Shown piece after piece: positions 51,803-61,295 of a stretch of DNA of 64,000 nucleotides. The stretch's first letter is position 1; each line of letters begins with the position of its first letter. The position numbers were made by a program, and so were the translations under genes. The notes under the pieces were generated by a model. The model did no database searches, was not told the DNA's origin, and saw only the letters and a program-made list of their open reading frames with translations. The DNA is taken from positions 6,014,001-6,078,000 of the forward strand of contig NZ_CP089214.1 of assembly GCF_021183625.1 (NCBI RefSeq). The letters run 5' to 3'. This DNA comes from Nocardia asteroides (GTDB lineage: Bacteria; Actinomycetota; Actinomycetes; Mycobacteriales; Mycobacteriaceae).

Positions 51803-54800
51803 ATGCGCGTGGTGGTGGCGAACAGGGGCGAAATCGCGGTCCGGATCCTGCGGACCGCGCGGGACCGGGGCTACGAGACCGTGGTGCTGCACACCGCGGC
51901 GGAGCGCGGCGGGCTGCCGGTGCGGCTGGCGGACCGTGCGGTCGAGCTGCCGGGGAGCGGGGCCGCCGGGTACCTGGACATCGCCGCGGTGACCGCGGCC
52001 GCGGCTACCGCGGGGCCGGGGGCGCTGGTGCACCCGGGGTACGGATTCCTCAGTGAGAACGCCGAATTCGCGGCCTCCTGCGCGGCGGCGGGGCTGACCT
52101 TCGTCGGCCCGGCGCCCGCCGCGCTGCGCACCTTCGGGGCCAAGCCCGCGGCGCGTGCTGCCGCCGCGGCGGCCGGGGTTCCGGTGGTGCCCGCCACCGA
52201 GGCCGGGGCCGACGTAGATGCGGTGGCACGGTTCCTGGCGGGGCACCCCGATGGCGTGATGCTCAAGGCGGTCGCCGGGGGTGGCGGCCGCGGGATGCGG
52301 GTGGTGCGCGCGGCCGACGAGATCGCCGAGGCGTACGCGCGGTGCGCGGCCGAGGCGGCGGCGGGGTTCGGCGACGGCACGCTCTACGCGGAGGCGCTGC
52401 TGAGCGCGGTGCGGCACATCGAGGTGCAGGTGGTCGGCGACGGTGCGCGGGCCGTCGCGCTGGGGGAGCGGGACTGTTCGGTGCAGCGGCAGCGGCAGAA
52501 GCTGGTCGAGATGGCGCCCGCCGTACTGCCCGACGGGCTGCGGGCCCGGCTGCACGCCGCCGCGGTGCGGGTGGCGGCGGGGTGCCGGGGTGTGCTCACC
52601 GTCGAGTTCCTGGTGGCGGGGGCGGAGTACTACTTCCTCGAGGTGAATCCGCGGCTGCAGGTGGAGCACACCGTCACCGAGGAGGTGTTCGGGGTGGACC
52701 TGGTCGGGGTGCAGTTCGACCTGGCGCTCGGGGCGGAGCTGGACAAGCTGGAGTTGCCGGAGCGGGGGCGCGGGTTCGCGGTGCAGGCGCGGGTCAACGC
52801 GGAGTGGATCACCGCGGCCGGGGCGGTGCTGCCCGGAACCGGGGTGCTGGAGCAGTTCGCGCCGCCGACCGGCGCCGGGGTCAGGGTGGATACCGCCGCC
52901 GGGCCGGGGCAGCGGGTGGCGGCCACCTTCGACCCCCTGCTCGCGAAGGTGATCGCGCGCGGGGCGACCAGGGACGCGGCACTGCGGCGCTGCGCCGACG
53001 CGCTCGGCGAGACGGTGATCGCCGGGCCGGAGACGAACCTCGCGCTGCTGGGCGCCGTCCTCGCCCGGCTCGCCGGGGTCGAGCCGGTGGACACCGGGTG
53101 GTTCGAGCGGAATCTCGCCGCGCTGCTCGCCGAAGCGGGGGAGCGCGAGCAATCGCGCACGGCCGCGGCGTCCGGCAACGCCGGAACCTCCGGTGCGGTG
53201 GCCGCGATCAGCGGCGCCGCGTGCGACGGCGCCGCGTGCGACGGCGGTGCGGGCGGCTCGACCGCGCGCGGGGAAGGGCCGGACGCGCCGGGGACGGCAC
53301 CCGGCGACGACACCCCGACCCTCCGTTCCCCGATGGGCGGCACCGTCGTCTCCCTCCCCGATCCTGGCACCATCGTCCCGCCCGGCGGCGAGCTCGCGGT
53401 GCTCGAGGCGATGAAGATGCAGCACGTCCTGCGCGCCGAGACCGCCGTGCGGATCACCGAGCTGCGCACCGCGCCGGGCGCGGTGGTCGACCGGGGAACC
53501 CCGCTGCTCACCTGGGCCCCCGAGTCCACCGTCGACCACCACACCGAGACCGCCGAACTCGACCTCGACACCATCCGCCCCGACCTCGCCGATGTCCGGG
53601 CCAGACAGCACCGCACCACCGACGCCGCCCGCCCGGACGCCGTCGCCAAGCGCCGCGGGCTGAACCGCCGCACCGCCCGCGAGAACCTCGCCGACCTGGT
53701 CGACCCGGACAGCTTCGTCGAGTACGGCGCCCTCGCCGTCGCCGCCCAGCGCCTCCGCCGCAGCGCCGATGAGCTCATCGCGAACACCCCGGCCGACGGC
53801 CTGATCGCCGGCCTCGCCACCGTCAACGCCGACCGCTACGGCGCCGAGCGCACCGCGGCGGTGGTGCTCTCCTACGACTACACCGTGCTCGCGGGCACCC
53901 AGGGCATGCGCAACCACGCCAAGACCGACCGCATGCTGCACCTGGCCGCCGAGCGGAACCTGCCGGTGGTCTTCTTCACCGAGGGCGGCGGCGGCAGGCC
54001 GGGCGACACCGACCACGGCGGCATCTCCGGCCTCGACGTCACCACCTTCCACGCCATGGGCGCGCTCTCCGGGAAGGTGCCGCTGGTCGGCATCGTCTCC
54101 GGCCGCTGCTTCGCGGGCAACGCCGCGCTGCTCGGCATGTGCGACGTGGTGATCGCGACCCCGGACGCCAATATCGGCATGGGCGGCCCGGCCATGATCG
54201 AGGGCGGCGGGCTCGGGGTGTTCACCCCGGAGGAGATCGGGCCGGTCTCGGTGCAGCGCCGCAACGGGGTGGTGCACCTGGTCGCCACCGACGAGGCCGG
54301 CGCGGTGCGGCTGGCGCGGCGCTACCTGGCCTACTTCCAGGGCGCCGACGCCGAGTGGGCGGCGCCGGACCCGCGGCTCGCCCGGCACGTGGTGCCGGAG
54401 AACCGGCTGCGCGCCTTCGACATCCGCGCGGCACTGGATTCGGTGGCCGATGTCGGCTCGGTGCTTGAGCTGCGCCGGGACTGGGCGCCCGGCGTGGTCA
54501 CCGCGCTCGCCCGGTTCGATGGCGTCCCCTTCGGTGTGATCGCCAACGACTGCACGCACCTCGGCGGCGCCATCGACGCGCCGGAGGCGGACAAGCTCTC
54601 GATGTTCCTGCGGCTGTGCCAGGCGCACCGGCTGCCGATCGTCTCGCTCTGCGACACGCCCGGCTTCATGGTCGGGCCGGAGGCGGAGAAGCAGGCGACC
54701 GTCACCCGGTTCAGCAGGCTGTTCGTCGACGCCGCCGCGCTCACCGTCCCGTTCGGCACCGTCATCGTGCGCAAGGGGTACGGGCTGGGGGCGCAGGCGA

Positions 54801-55069
54801 TGGCGGCGGGGTCGTTCCGCTCGCCGCGGTTCGTGATCGCCTGGCCGACCGGCGAGATCGGCGGCATGGGGCTGGAGGGCGCGGTCCGCCTCGGCTTCGC
54901 CAAGGAGCTGGCCGCGCTCGCGGACCCCGAGCAGCGCCGCCAGGCGTACGAGAACCTGGTCGCCGCCGCCTACGAGCACGGCAAGGCGCTCACCGCGGCC
55001 ACCGTCTTGGAACTGGACGACGTCATCGACCCCGCCGACACCCGCCGCTGGATCCGCACCCTGCGCTGA
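51803..55069 (+). CDS. Fused acyl-CoA carboxylase: biotin carboxylase, BCCP and carboxyltransferase in one chain
   Basis: A 1088-residue protein. Residues 1-450 are a biotin carboxylase (VVVANRGEIAVRILRTARDR; ATP-grasp loop KAVAGGGGRGMRVV near 154-167; EYYFLEVNPRLQVEHTVTEE). A 55-residue Ala/Gly-rich linker follows. A biotinyl domain at about 512-578 has EAMKM with the biotin lysine at 538. Residues 600-1088 are a carboxyltransferase of the AccD/propionyl-CoA beta type (GGISGLDVTTFHAMGALSGK, IGMGGPAMIEGGG, CDTPGFMVGPEAEK). Most Mycobacteriales use separate alpha and beta chains. It probably carboxylates an acyl-CoA; the substrate is unknown. Confidence 0.9.
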   Translation: MRVVVANRGEIAVRILRTARDRGYETVVLHTAAERGGLPVRLADRAVELPGSGAAGYLDIAAVTAAAATAGPGALVHPGYGFLSENAEFAASCAAAGLTFVGPAPAALRTFGAKPAARAAAAAAGVPVVPATEAGADVDAVARFLAGHPDGVMLKAVAGGGGRGMRVVRAADEIAEAYARCAAEAAAGFGDGTLYAEALLSAVRHIEVQVVGDGARAVALGERDCSVQRQRQKLVEMAPAVLPDGLRARLHAAAVRVAAGCRGVLTVEFLVAGAEYYFLEVNPRLQVEHTVTEEVFGVDLVGVQFDLALGAELDKLELPERGRGFAVQARVNAEWITAAGAVLPGTGVLEQFAPPTGAGVRVDTAAGPGQRVAATFDPLLAKVIARGATRDAALRRCADALGETVIAGPETNLALLGAVLARLAGVEPVDTGWFERNLAALLAEAGEREQSRTAAASGNAGTSGAVAAISGAACDGAACDGGAGGSTARGEGPDAPGTAPGDDTPTLRSPMGGTVVSLPDPGTIVPPGGELAVLEAMKMQHVLRAETAVRITELRTAPGAVVDRGTPLLTWAPESTVDHHTETAELDLDTIRPDLADVRARQHRTTDAARPDAVAKRRGLNRRTARENLADLVDPDSFVEYGALAVAAQRLRRSADELIANTPADGLIAGLATVNADRYGAERTAAVVLSYDYTVLAGTQGMRNHAKTDRMLHLAAERNLPVVFFTEGGGGRPGDTDHGGISGLDVTTFHAMGALSGKVPLVGIVSGRCFAGNAALLGMCDVVIATPDANIGMGGPAMIEGGGLGVFTPEEIGPVSVQRRNGVVHLVATDEAGAVRLARRYLAYFQGADAEWAAPDPRLARHVVPENRLRAFDIRAALDSVADVGSVLELRRDWAPGVVTALARFDGVPFGVIANDCTHLGGAIDAPEADKLSMFLRLCQAHRLPIVSLCDTPGFMVGPEAEKQATVTRFSRLFVDAAALTVPFGTVIVRKGYGLGAQAMAAGSFRSPRFVIAWPTGEIGGMGLEGAVRLGFAKELAALADPEQRRQAYENLVAAAYEHGKALTAATVLELDDVIDPADTRRWIRTLR

Positions 55070-55270
55070 CCGCCGACCGGTGCCGGGACCGCGGCCGAAA
55101 CCCGGCATGGAGGCCCCGGGCGGCGTCCGCACGCCCGCGCCGCCGACACCCGGCCGCGGCTCCGCGCCGGGTGCGGAAAATTCTGCCAGGGTTGTCCGTG
55201 TGCGGGGATCGGCTCCGACGTCCCTGACGAGGCGGCACCACCGGGGCGCCGCACGATCGAGGAGAACGCC

Positions 55271-55684
55271 GTGAAGTACATGATCCTGAGCTACGCCTCG
55301 CAGCGCGACTACGACGAGATGGTCGGCAGGAGCGACGGCGCCGCGCCCGAGTGGTCACCGGAGGATTTCGCGAACATGGCCCAGTTCATGGGCGCCTTCA
55401 ACGAGAAGCTGGCCGCATCCGGCGAGCTGGTGGAGACCCGCGGCCTGCTCGACCCGGCCCGCACCAGGCGGGTCGCGGCCGGGCCGAGCCCGGTGGTCAC
55501 CGACGGCCCGTACGCGGAGACCGAGGAGGTGCTGGCCGGGTACTGGATCGTCGAGTGCGCGAGCTTCGACCGCGCCACCGCCATCGCCGCCGAGCTGAAC
55601 GACTGCCCCGCGCCCGAGGCAGCGCGGGCCCGCGCCTACGCCGATGTCAGGCCGATCGCGGAAGACCACGCCGACCTCGGCTGA
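55271..55684 (+). CDS. YCII-related DGPF-domain protein
   Basis: A 137-residue protein with KYMILSYASQRDYDEM at the start, the DGPF-type core VVTDGPYAETEEVLAGYWIV near residues 76-95 and ASFDRATAIAAELND after it. DGPF proteins are found beside ECF42 sigma factors, and one such gene follows here with a 1-nt overlap (TGATG). The GTG start is preceded by GAGGAGAACGCC. Upstream, TGTCCG (55193-55198) and CGAC (55216-55219) might be a self-regulated ECF promoter, which is speculative. The biochemical role is unknown. Confidence 0.85.
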   Translation: MKYMILSYASQRDYDEMVGRSDGAAPEWSPEDFANMAQFMGAFNEKLAASGELVETRGLLDPARTRRVAAGPSPVVTDGPYAETEEVLAGYWIVECASFDRATAIAAELNDCPAPEAARARAYADVRPIAEDHADLG

Positions 55685-56910
55685 TGTCCGTTCCGGAACC
55701 GGTGGGTGACCTGCTGCGCCGATGCGCGCCGCAGGTCCTCACCGCCCTGGTCCGCCGCTACGGCCACTTCGACGCCGCCGAGGACGCGGTGCAGGAGGCG
55801 CTGCTCGCCGCCGTCGTCGCCTGGCCGGAGTCCGGGGTGCCGGACGACCCGCGCGCCTGGCTCGTCGCGGTCGCCGCGCGCAAACTCATCGACGCCATGC
55901 GCAGCGACTCCGCCAGGGCGCGGCGCGAGGAGCTGCTCTCGCTCCGGACCGGGGCCGCGGCCGCGCAGGCGGTGCGCGACACCGACGACACCATCGAGCT
56001 GCTCTTCCTCTGCTGCCACCCGGCGCTCACCCCGGCCGACCGGATCGCGCTCACCCTGCGCGCCGTCGGCGGCCTCACCACCGCCGAGATCGCCCGCGCC
56101 TTCCTGGTCGCCGAGGCGACCATGGGCAAGCGCATCACCAGGGCCAAGCGAAAGATCGCCGGGATCGGCCTCGCCCCGCTCACCCCGGCCGAGCAGCCGG
56201 AGCGGCTCGCGGCGGTGCTGCACGTGCTCTACCTGATCTTCACCGAGGGGTACGCCGCCACCGCGGGCCCCGCGCTGCACCGCGCCGAGCTGAGCGCCGA
56301 GGCGATCCGGCTGGCCCGGCTGCTGCACCGCCTGCTGCCGGACGAGGCCGAGGTCACCGGGGTGCTCGCGCTCATGCTGCTCACCGACGCCAGGCGCGCC
56401 GCCCGCACCGGCCCCGGCGGCGAGCCGGTGCCGATGGCCGAGCAGGACCGCACCCGCTGGGACGCCGCCGCCATCGCCGAGGGCACCGCGCTGATCACCG
56501 CCGCGCTGCCGACCGGCGTCCCCGGCCCCTACCAGCTGCAGGCCGCCATCGCGGCGCTGCACGACGAGGCGCCGAGCGACGCCGCCACCGACTGGCCGCA
56601 GATCGAGCTGCTCTACCGCGAGCTGCGCGCCAGGGCGGACAATCCGGTCACCGCGCTGAACCACGCCGTCGCCGTCGCCATGGCGCGCGGCCCCGCGGCG
56701 GCGCTCCCGCTGGTGCTCGCCTGCGCGGCCGATCCGCGGTTGCGCGGCGATCATCGCCCGGACACGGTATTGGGCCATCTCTACGAGCGGCTGGGCCGCC
56801 GCGCGGAGGCCCGCGCGGCCTTCCGCCGGGCGGCCGCGCTGGCCCGCACCCTGCCCCGTGAACGATACCTGCTGGCCCGGGCCGCGCGGCTGGCCGAATC
56901 GGGCGAATAG
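55684..56910 (+). CDS. ECF42-like RNA polymerase sigma factor with C-terminal TPR-like extension
   Basis: A 408-residue sigma factor. Region 2 is at about 15-85 (LTALVRRYGHFDAAEDAVQE, DDPRAWLVAVAARKLIDAMR), region 4 at about 115-165 (LALTLRAVGGLTTAEIARAF-type helix-turn-helix). The extra 230 residues are helical repeats (AALPLVLACAADPRLRGDH, YERLGRRAEARAAFRRAAAL). This domain order, and the DGPF partner gene, define the ECF42 group, which has no classic anti-sigma factor. The extension may control activity. Confidence 0.85.
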   Translation: MSVPEPVGDLLRRCAPQVLTALVRRYGHFDAAEDAVQEALLAAVVAWPESGVPDDPRAWLVAVAARKLIDAMRSDSARARREELLSLRTGAAAAQAVRDTDDTIELLFLCCHPALTPADRIALTLRAVGGLTTAEIARAFLVAEATMGKRITRAKRKIAGIGLAPLTPAEQPERLAAVLHVLYLIFTEGYAATAGPALHRAELSAEAIRLARLLHRLLPDEAEVTGVLALMLLTDARRAARTGPGGEPVPMAEQDRTRWDAAAIAEGTALITAALPTGVPGPYQLQAAIAALHDEAPSDAATDWPQIELLYRELRARADNPVTALNHAVAVAMARGPAAALPLVLACAADPRLRGDHRPDTVLGHLYERLGRRAEARAAFRRAAALARTLPRERYLLARAARLAESGE

Positions 56911-57068
56911 GACCCGAAACGCCCGGAAATCCGGGACCGGGTACCTATCGGCATCCGCTGCGGTTATGGCCTGTCACAGACATGGCTCCGACGTCTATCG
57001 GGGCCCTTCCCGCCGTTGATACATTGCGCCAACCCATCGACCACACGGCATCATCGAGGACGCGACTT

Positions 57069-58109
57069 ATGCTCGAACCGGTTAATTTCCGCGGCACCAC
57101 CAGCGTGCAGGTGCTCATCCGGTTGGCCGAGGAACGCGGTATGCCCGCGACCGAGACCCTGGAAGGCACCGGCCTGCGCCCGCTCGCGGCGCTGGAAGCC
57201 GCGACGCCGGTCTCGGTCGCGCACGAACTGCGGATCGTCGCCAACGTCGTCTCCCGCTTCGGCCGCGAGCCGGGGCTCGGCATCGAGGCGGCGCGGCGGC
57301 GCCGGGTGCCGCTCTTCGGGCCCTGGGGGCTCGCCCTGCTCGGCAGCCGCTCGCTGCGCGAGATCGTCGCGGTGACCAGGTACCTCGACCGCACGGTCAG
57401 CTCCACCGCGCTCAGCCTGGAGACCGACGAGCGCGAGGCGCGCATCGTCTTCGACCCGTCGATCACCTCGCCGGTGGTCCGCGCCTTCCTGGCCGAGCGC
57501 TACCTGGCCGGGGTGCCCGCGGTGAGCCGGGCGCTCTTCGACCACGTCATCCCGGTCCGCCGGGTGACCTTCCGGCACCCGGGCCCGCGCGACACCGTCC
57601 GCTACCGCCGCACCTTCGGCGTCGAGCCGGTCTTCGGCGCAGGCGCCGACTCGCTGGTCTTCGACCGCGCGCACCTGGACATGCCGCTGCCCCGCCCGCA
57701 CGACTGGGCCCGCGGGCTCTGCGAGCAGCTCTGCCGCGAACTGCTGAACCGGCGCCGGGTGCGCACCGGCGTCGCGGGCACCGTCCGCGACCTGCTGATC
57801 CGCGACCCGGCGCGGCTACCGGACCAGACCGCGGTGGCGGGCGCGCTCTTCATGAGCCCGCGCACCCTCTCGCGCAGGCTGAACGAGGAGGGCACCTCCT
57901 TCCGGGCGCTGCTCGACGAGGTCCGCGAGGTGGTCGCCGACGAGCTGCTCGCGCACACCCCGATGACCACCGAGCACCTCGCCACCCGGCTCGGCTACTC
58001 CGAGGCCGCCTCCTTCATCCGCGCCTTCCGGCGCTGGAAGGGCTGCCCGCCGCAGGAGTTCCGGGCGCGGCTGGAGCGGCCGTCGCCGCGGCTCGCCGTC
58101 GCGGGCTGA
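57069..58109 (+). CDS. AraC-family regulator with arabinose-binding-type N-terminal domain
   Basis: A 346-residue regulator with a sensor domain (residues 10-220, TTSVQVLIRLAEERGMPATE and SLREIVAVTRYLDRTVSSTA) and a C-terminal AraC DNA-binding domain (about 245-330, VAGALFMSPRTLSRRLNEEG and ATRLGYSEAASFIRAFRRWK). The ATG follows GAGGACGCGACTT. The gene stands alone between the ECF42 operon and a PP2C gene, with about 158 nt upstream. Its target is not evident. It has the same architecture as the AraC at 31302-32411. Confidence 0.87.
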   Translation: MLEPVNFRGTTSVQVLIRLAEERGMPATETLEGTGLRPLAALEAATPVSVAHELRIVANVVSRFGREPGLGIEAARRRRVPLFGPWGLALLGSRSLREIVAVTRYLDRTVSSTALSLETDEREARIVFDPSITSPVVRAFLAERYLAGVPAVSRALFDHVIPVRRVTFRHPGPRDTVRYRRTFGVEPVFGAGADSLVFDRAHLDMPLPRPHDWARGLCEQLCRELLNRRRVRTGVAGTVRDLLIRDPARLPDQTAVAGALFMSPRTLSRRLNEEGTSFRALLDEVREVVADELLAHTPMTTEHLATRLGYSEAASFIRAFRRWKGCPPQEFRARLERPSPRLAVAG

Positions 58110-58210
58110 CCCGCCGGGGTCACCCCGGCCGGGAAGCCGCCCTGCGCGGCGCGGACCGGTTCCTGCCGTACTATCGCGAGCAACCGGCCGGGGAGACGAA
58201 GGAGGACGGT

Positions 58211-59236
58211 GTGGACCCTCGTCCACTGCCAGCTGAGGCAGCCGCGGATGTCGCGGGCACACCACCAGCCCCGCCCGCGCGCCGCAGGGTCGCGCTGCCG
58301 CCGGAGAACGCCCCGGCGGAGCCGGTGGAAGAGCTGGATTCCGACGGCAATCCGGTGCGCTCCGACGCCGACCGGTTCGCCGCCGACCTCGGCGCCGTCG
58401 CGGTGATCACCGACCGCGGCATCACGCACGCGCGCAACGACGACGCGGTCTCCGCCGCGGTGGTGGAGGATCCGGCCACCGGCCGCCCGCTCGCCACCGT
58501 GATCGTGGTGAGCGACGGCGTCTCCAGCTCCGACGACCCGCAGGCCGCCTCCGGCGCCGCGGTGCGGGCCGGGCTGGAGGCCACCGTCGCGGTGCTGGAG
58601 GCCGGTGGCTCGGCCGCCGAGGCGGTGCCCGCCGGGCTGGAGGCGGCCGCGGCCGCGGTGCGCGCCGTCGGCGTCGACGTGGAGAACGCGCCGTCCTGCA
58701 CCTTCGTCTCCGCGGTCGTGCACGCCGACGGGCCGGACGCGGTGCTGATCACCGTCGCCAATGTCGGTGACAGCCGGGCGTATTGGCTGCGCGCCGGGGT
58801 CGCGCCGAACAGTGCCGCGGTCGCCACCCAGCCGGAGCTCACCATCGTCACCGACGGCGGCGCCGCGCACGCGGTGCCCTCGCAGCGGCTCACCGTCGAC
58901 GACTCCTGGGCGCAGGCCCTGGTCGACGCGGGCGCCATGGACGAGCAGGCCGCCATGCGCGACCCGCGCGCGCACACCCTGCTGCGCTGGCTCGGCGCCG
59001 ACACCTCGCCGAGGCCGTGGGCCGACGACTGCGTCCGCACGCTCCGCACCCGCGGGCCCGGGGTGCTGCTGCTCTGCAGTGACGGGCTCTGGAACTACAT
59101 CTCCGAACCGGAGGCGCTGGCCGCGCCCGCCACCGGCGCCGCGCCCGCCGACGCGGCCCGCGAACTCGTCGAGTTCGCGCTGCGCTGCGGCGGAAACGAC
59201 AACATCACCGTCGCCCTGGCACCCGTCGCGGGCTGA
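58211..59236 (+). CDS. Soluble PP2C-family protein serine/threonine phosphatase
   Basis: A 341-residue protein. The first 45 residues are proline/alanine-rich and disordered. The PP2C domain follows: GITHARNDDAV (motif with metal Asp) near 68-78, VIVVSDGVSSSD near 97-108, VANVGDSRAYWLR near 184-196, LLCSDGLWNYIS near 284-295 and GGNDNITVAL at the end. There is no membrane helix, unlike PstP. The GTG follows AAGGAGGACGGT. No kinase gene is next to it. Targets are unknown. Confidence 0.88.
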   Translation: MDPRPLPAEAAADVAGTPPAPPARRRVALPPENAPAEPVEELDSDGNPVRSDADRFAADLGAVAVITDRGITHARNDDAVSAAVVEDPATGRPLATVIVVSDGVSSSDDPQAASGAAVRAGLEATVAVLEAGGSAAEAVPAGLEAAAAAVRAVGVDVENAPSCTFVSAVVHADGPDAVLITVANVGDSRAYWLRAGVAPNSAAVATQPELTIVTDGGAAHAVPSQRLTVDDSWAQALVDAGAMDEQAAMRDPRAHTLLRWLGADTSPRPWADDCVRTLRTRGPGVLLLCSDGLWNYISEPEALAAPATGAAPADAARELVEFALRCGGNDNITVALAPVAG

Positions 59237-59345
59237 ATCACGCGCCGCGGCCCGAGCGGTGGTCGCGGTCGCGAAGCCGCTTACGCGGTTCGCGGGTCGG
59301 AAGTGGTCACGCGCCGCGTTCAGGCGGTTCGCGGGCCGGGAGTGG

Positions 59346-60860
59346 TCAAACGTGTTCCGCCGGTGCGGGAGCGGGGGTGGGGAGCGGGGTCAGGTCGCTG
59401 GTGGCGGGCCCTTCGAGCAGGGTTCCGTCGGCGGCGAAGCGGGAACCGTGCAGCGGGCAGTCCCAGGACTTCTCGGCGTCGTTCCAGCGCACGATCCCGT
59501 AGAGGTGCGGGCAGACCGCCGAGACCCGGTGCGTCGCACCGCCGGTGGTGCAGACCGCGGCCGGCCGCACGCCCCGGTGCTCGATCCGCCCCTCGCCCTC
59601 GGCGACCGGCTGCTCCGACCCGCCGCGCAGCGTGCGCAGCCACCCGGCGGTCAGCTGCGCCCCGACCTCGACGTTCGCCTTCGCCGCCGCGGGCAGCGCC
59701 TTCACCTCGTCGAGCCGCCAGCTGTCCAGCGCCGCGGCCCATTCCGGCAGGCCGCCGGAGATCCGGCCCGCGATCGCCAGCGCGGCGGCGACCCCGTTGG
59801 TCAGCCCCCACTTGGCGTAGCCGGTGCCGGTCAGGATGCGGTTGTCGCCGGGGAGCAGCGGCCCGGCGTAGGGCAGCTCGCCGACCGGCATGTAGTCCTG
59901 GGCCGACCAGGTGTGCAGCGGCACCGCGCCGGGGTACCAGCGCTTGGTCCAGTCGATCAGATCGTCCACAGCGGCCTGCTCGGAGCCGGTCCGCCCGACC
60001 GGGTGGCCGTTGCCGCCGACCAGCAGCAGGTCGCCGCGCGCGCTCGGCGTGTACCGCAGCGAGCGGGTCGGCTGACCCGCGCTCAGGAACATATCCCTGG
60101 TGATCGGGCCGTCCACCGCGAAGGCCGCCAGGTAGGAGCGCTGCGCGGTGAGCCGGGCGAAGAAGCCGCCGCGATCCAGGATCGGGATGCCGGTGGCCAG
60201 CACCACGGTGCCCGCCACCACCGAGCCGTGCTCGGTCTCGACCACCGTCTCGCCGTCCGCCCGGTGCACCCCGCGCACCCTGGTGTTCTCGAAGATCGGC
60301 GCGGCGGCCGCCTCCACGTCCACCGCGAGCGCGGCGAGCAGCTCCATCGGGTCGAGCTGCACCTGCCCGGCCAGCCGGACCGCGGCGCGCGCCGGGAACG
60401 GGACGTCGGGGTCGTCGACCAGCTCGGTCGGCAGCCCCGCCGCCGTTGCGATGGTGTGCTCGGCGGTGACCATGTCGACCTCGGCGGCGGTCGGCGCGTA
60501 GGTGTGCGCGTCGCGGTGCTCGATCCCGACCCCGGCGCCCGCGGAGTACGCGGTGACCCAGTCCAGCGCCGCGGAATTGGCGGCGACGTACTGCCGCACC
60601 GTCTCCGGCGAGTGCTTGCGCGCGATCTGCTGCAGCCGGGTGCCCTGCAGCAGGCTCACCTTGCCGGTGGTGCCGCCCGTGGTGCCCGCGCCCACCCGGC
60701 CCGCCTCCAGCACCGCGACGCTCGCCCCGGAGCGGGCCAGCACCAGCGCGGTGACCAGGCCGGTGAGCCCGGCGCCGACCACCACCGTGTCGAAGCGCAG
60801 CCCGGGGGTCAGCCGGAGCCGGGCGGGCGTGCGGGTTTCCTGCAACCACAAGGACGTCAT
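59346..60860 (-). CDS. FAD-dependent oxidoreductase with C-terminal Rieske domain
   Basis: A 504-residue fusion. Residues 20-385 are a DAO/glycine-oxidase-like flavoprotein (VVVGAGLTGLVTALVLARSG near 27-46; GTGYAKWGLTNGVAAALAIA near 347). Residues 415-490 form a Rieske 2Fe-2S domain with CPH and CPLHGSRFAADG as cluster ligands. Such fusions are thought to pass electrons between the flavin and cluster; the substrate is unknown. The ATG at 60860 is preferred because the longer frame has only an isolated upstream start. It is divergent from the CsbD-like gene. Confidence 0.85.
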   Translation of the reverse strand: MTSLWLQETRTPARLRLTPGLRFDTVVVGAGLTGLVTALVLARSGASVAVLEAGRVGAGTTGGTTGKVSLLQGTRLQQIARKHSPETVRQYVAANSAALDWVTAYSAGAGVGIEHRDAHTYAPTAAEVDMVTAEHTIATAAGLPTELVDDPDVPFPARAAVRLAGQVQLDPMELLAALAVDVEAAAAPIFENTRVRGVHRADGETVVETEHGSVVAGTVVLATGIPILDRGGFFARLTAQRSYLAAFAVDGPITRDMFLSAGQPTRSLRYTPSARGDLLLVGGNGHPVGRTGSEQAAVDDLIDWTKRWYPGAVPLHTWSAQDYMPVGELPYAGPLLPGDNRILTGTGYAKWGLTNGVAAALAIAGRISGGLPEWAAALDSWRLDEVKALPAAAKANVEVGAQLTAGWLRTLRGGSEQPVAEGEGRIEHRGVRPAAVCTTGGATHRVSAVCPHLYGIVRWNDAEKSWDCPLHGSRFAADGTLLEGPATSDLTPLPTPAPAPAEHV

Positions 60861-60970
60861 GGACGCGAGATAGCCGATGCGGCCGAATCCAATCGTCCTG
60901 ATTCGGCTCGGCACACCCGGGTAAGCGATTCATGTCCGCGAAGTAGTCGATATGTCGGAGGTTGAGCTTC

Positions 60971-61216
60971 ATGACCGAAAACAAGAGTGGACCCCGCGAG
61001 GGAATCGAGGGCGCCGTCGAAGGCGCCAAGGGTGCCGTCAAGGAGGCCGCGGGCTCCCTCGTCGGCCACAACGACCTGCGTGACGAGGGACGGGCCCAGC
61101 AGGACAAGGCCGACTCGCAGCGGGAAGCCGCCGAGAAGGAGGCCGCCGCCGAGAAGTCGCGCGCGGAGGCCGATCTCGACGAGCAGAAGCAGAAGGCGTA
61201 TCAGCAGGGGCAGTAG
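60971..61216 (+). CDS. CsbD-like stress protein
   Basis: An 81-residue hydrophilic protein rich in Ala, Glu, Lys and Asp. The first half has EGIEGAVEGAKGAVKEAAGS and LVGHNDLRDEGRAQQDKADS, the CsbD/YjbJ pattern; the second half is a charged helix. Family members are induced by stress under alternative sigma factors. A GGGTAA in the 110-nt gap upstream could be an alternative-sigma -10, which is uncertain. It stands alone between divergent and convergent neighbours. Confidence 0.75.
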   Translation: MTENKSGPREGIEGAVEGAKGAVKEAAGSLVGHNDLRDEGRAQQDKADSQREAAEKEAAAEKSRAEADLDEQKQKAYQQGQ

Positions 61217-61295
61217 GTCGCGCTGAACGTGCCGAGCGGGCGCCGGGTCGGACCCGGCGCCCGTTCTCGCGTGTGCCCGGCGAGGGGTGAGCCGC

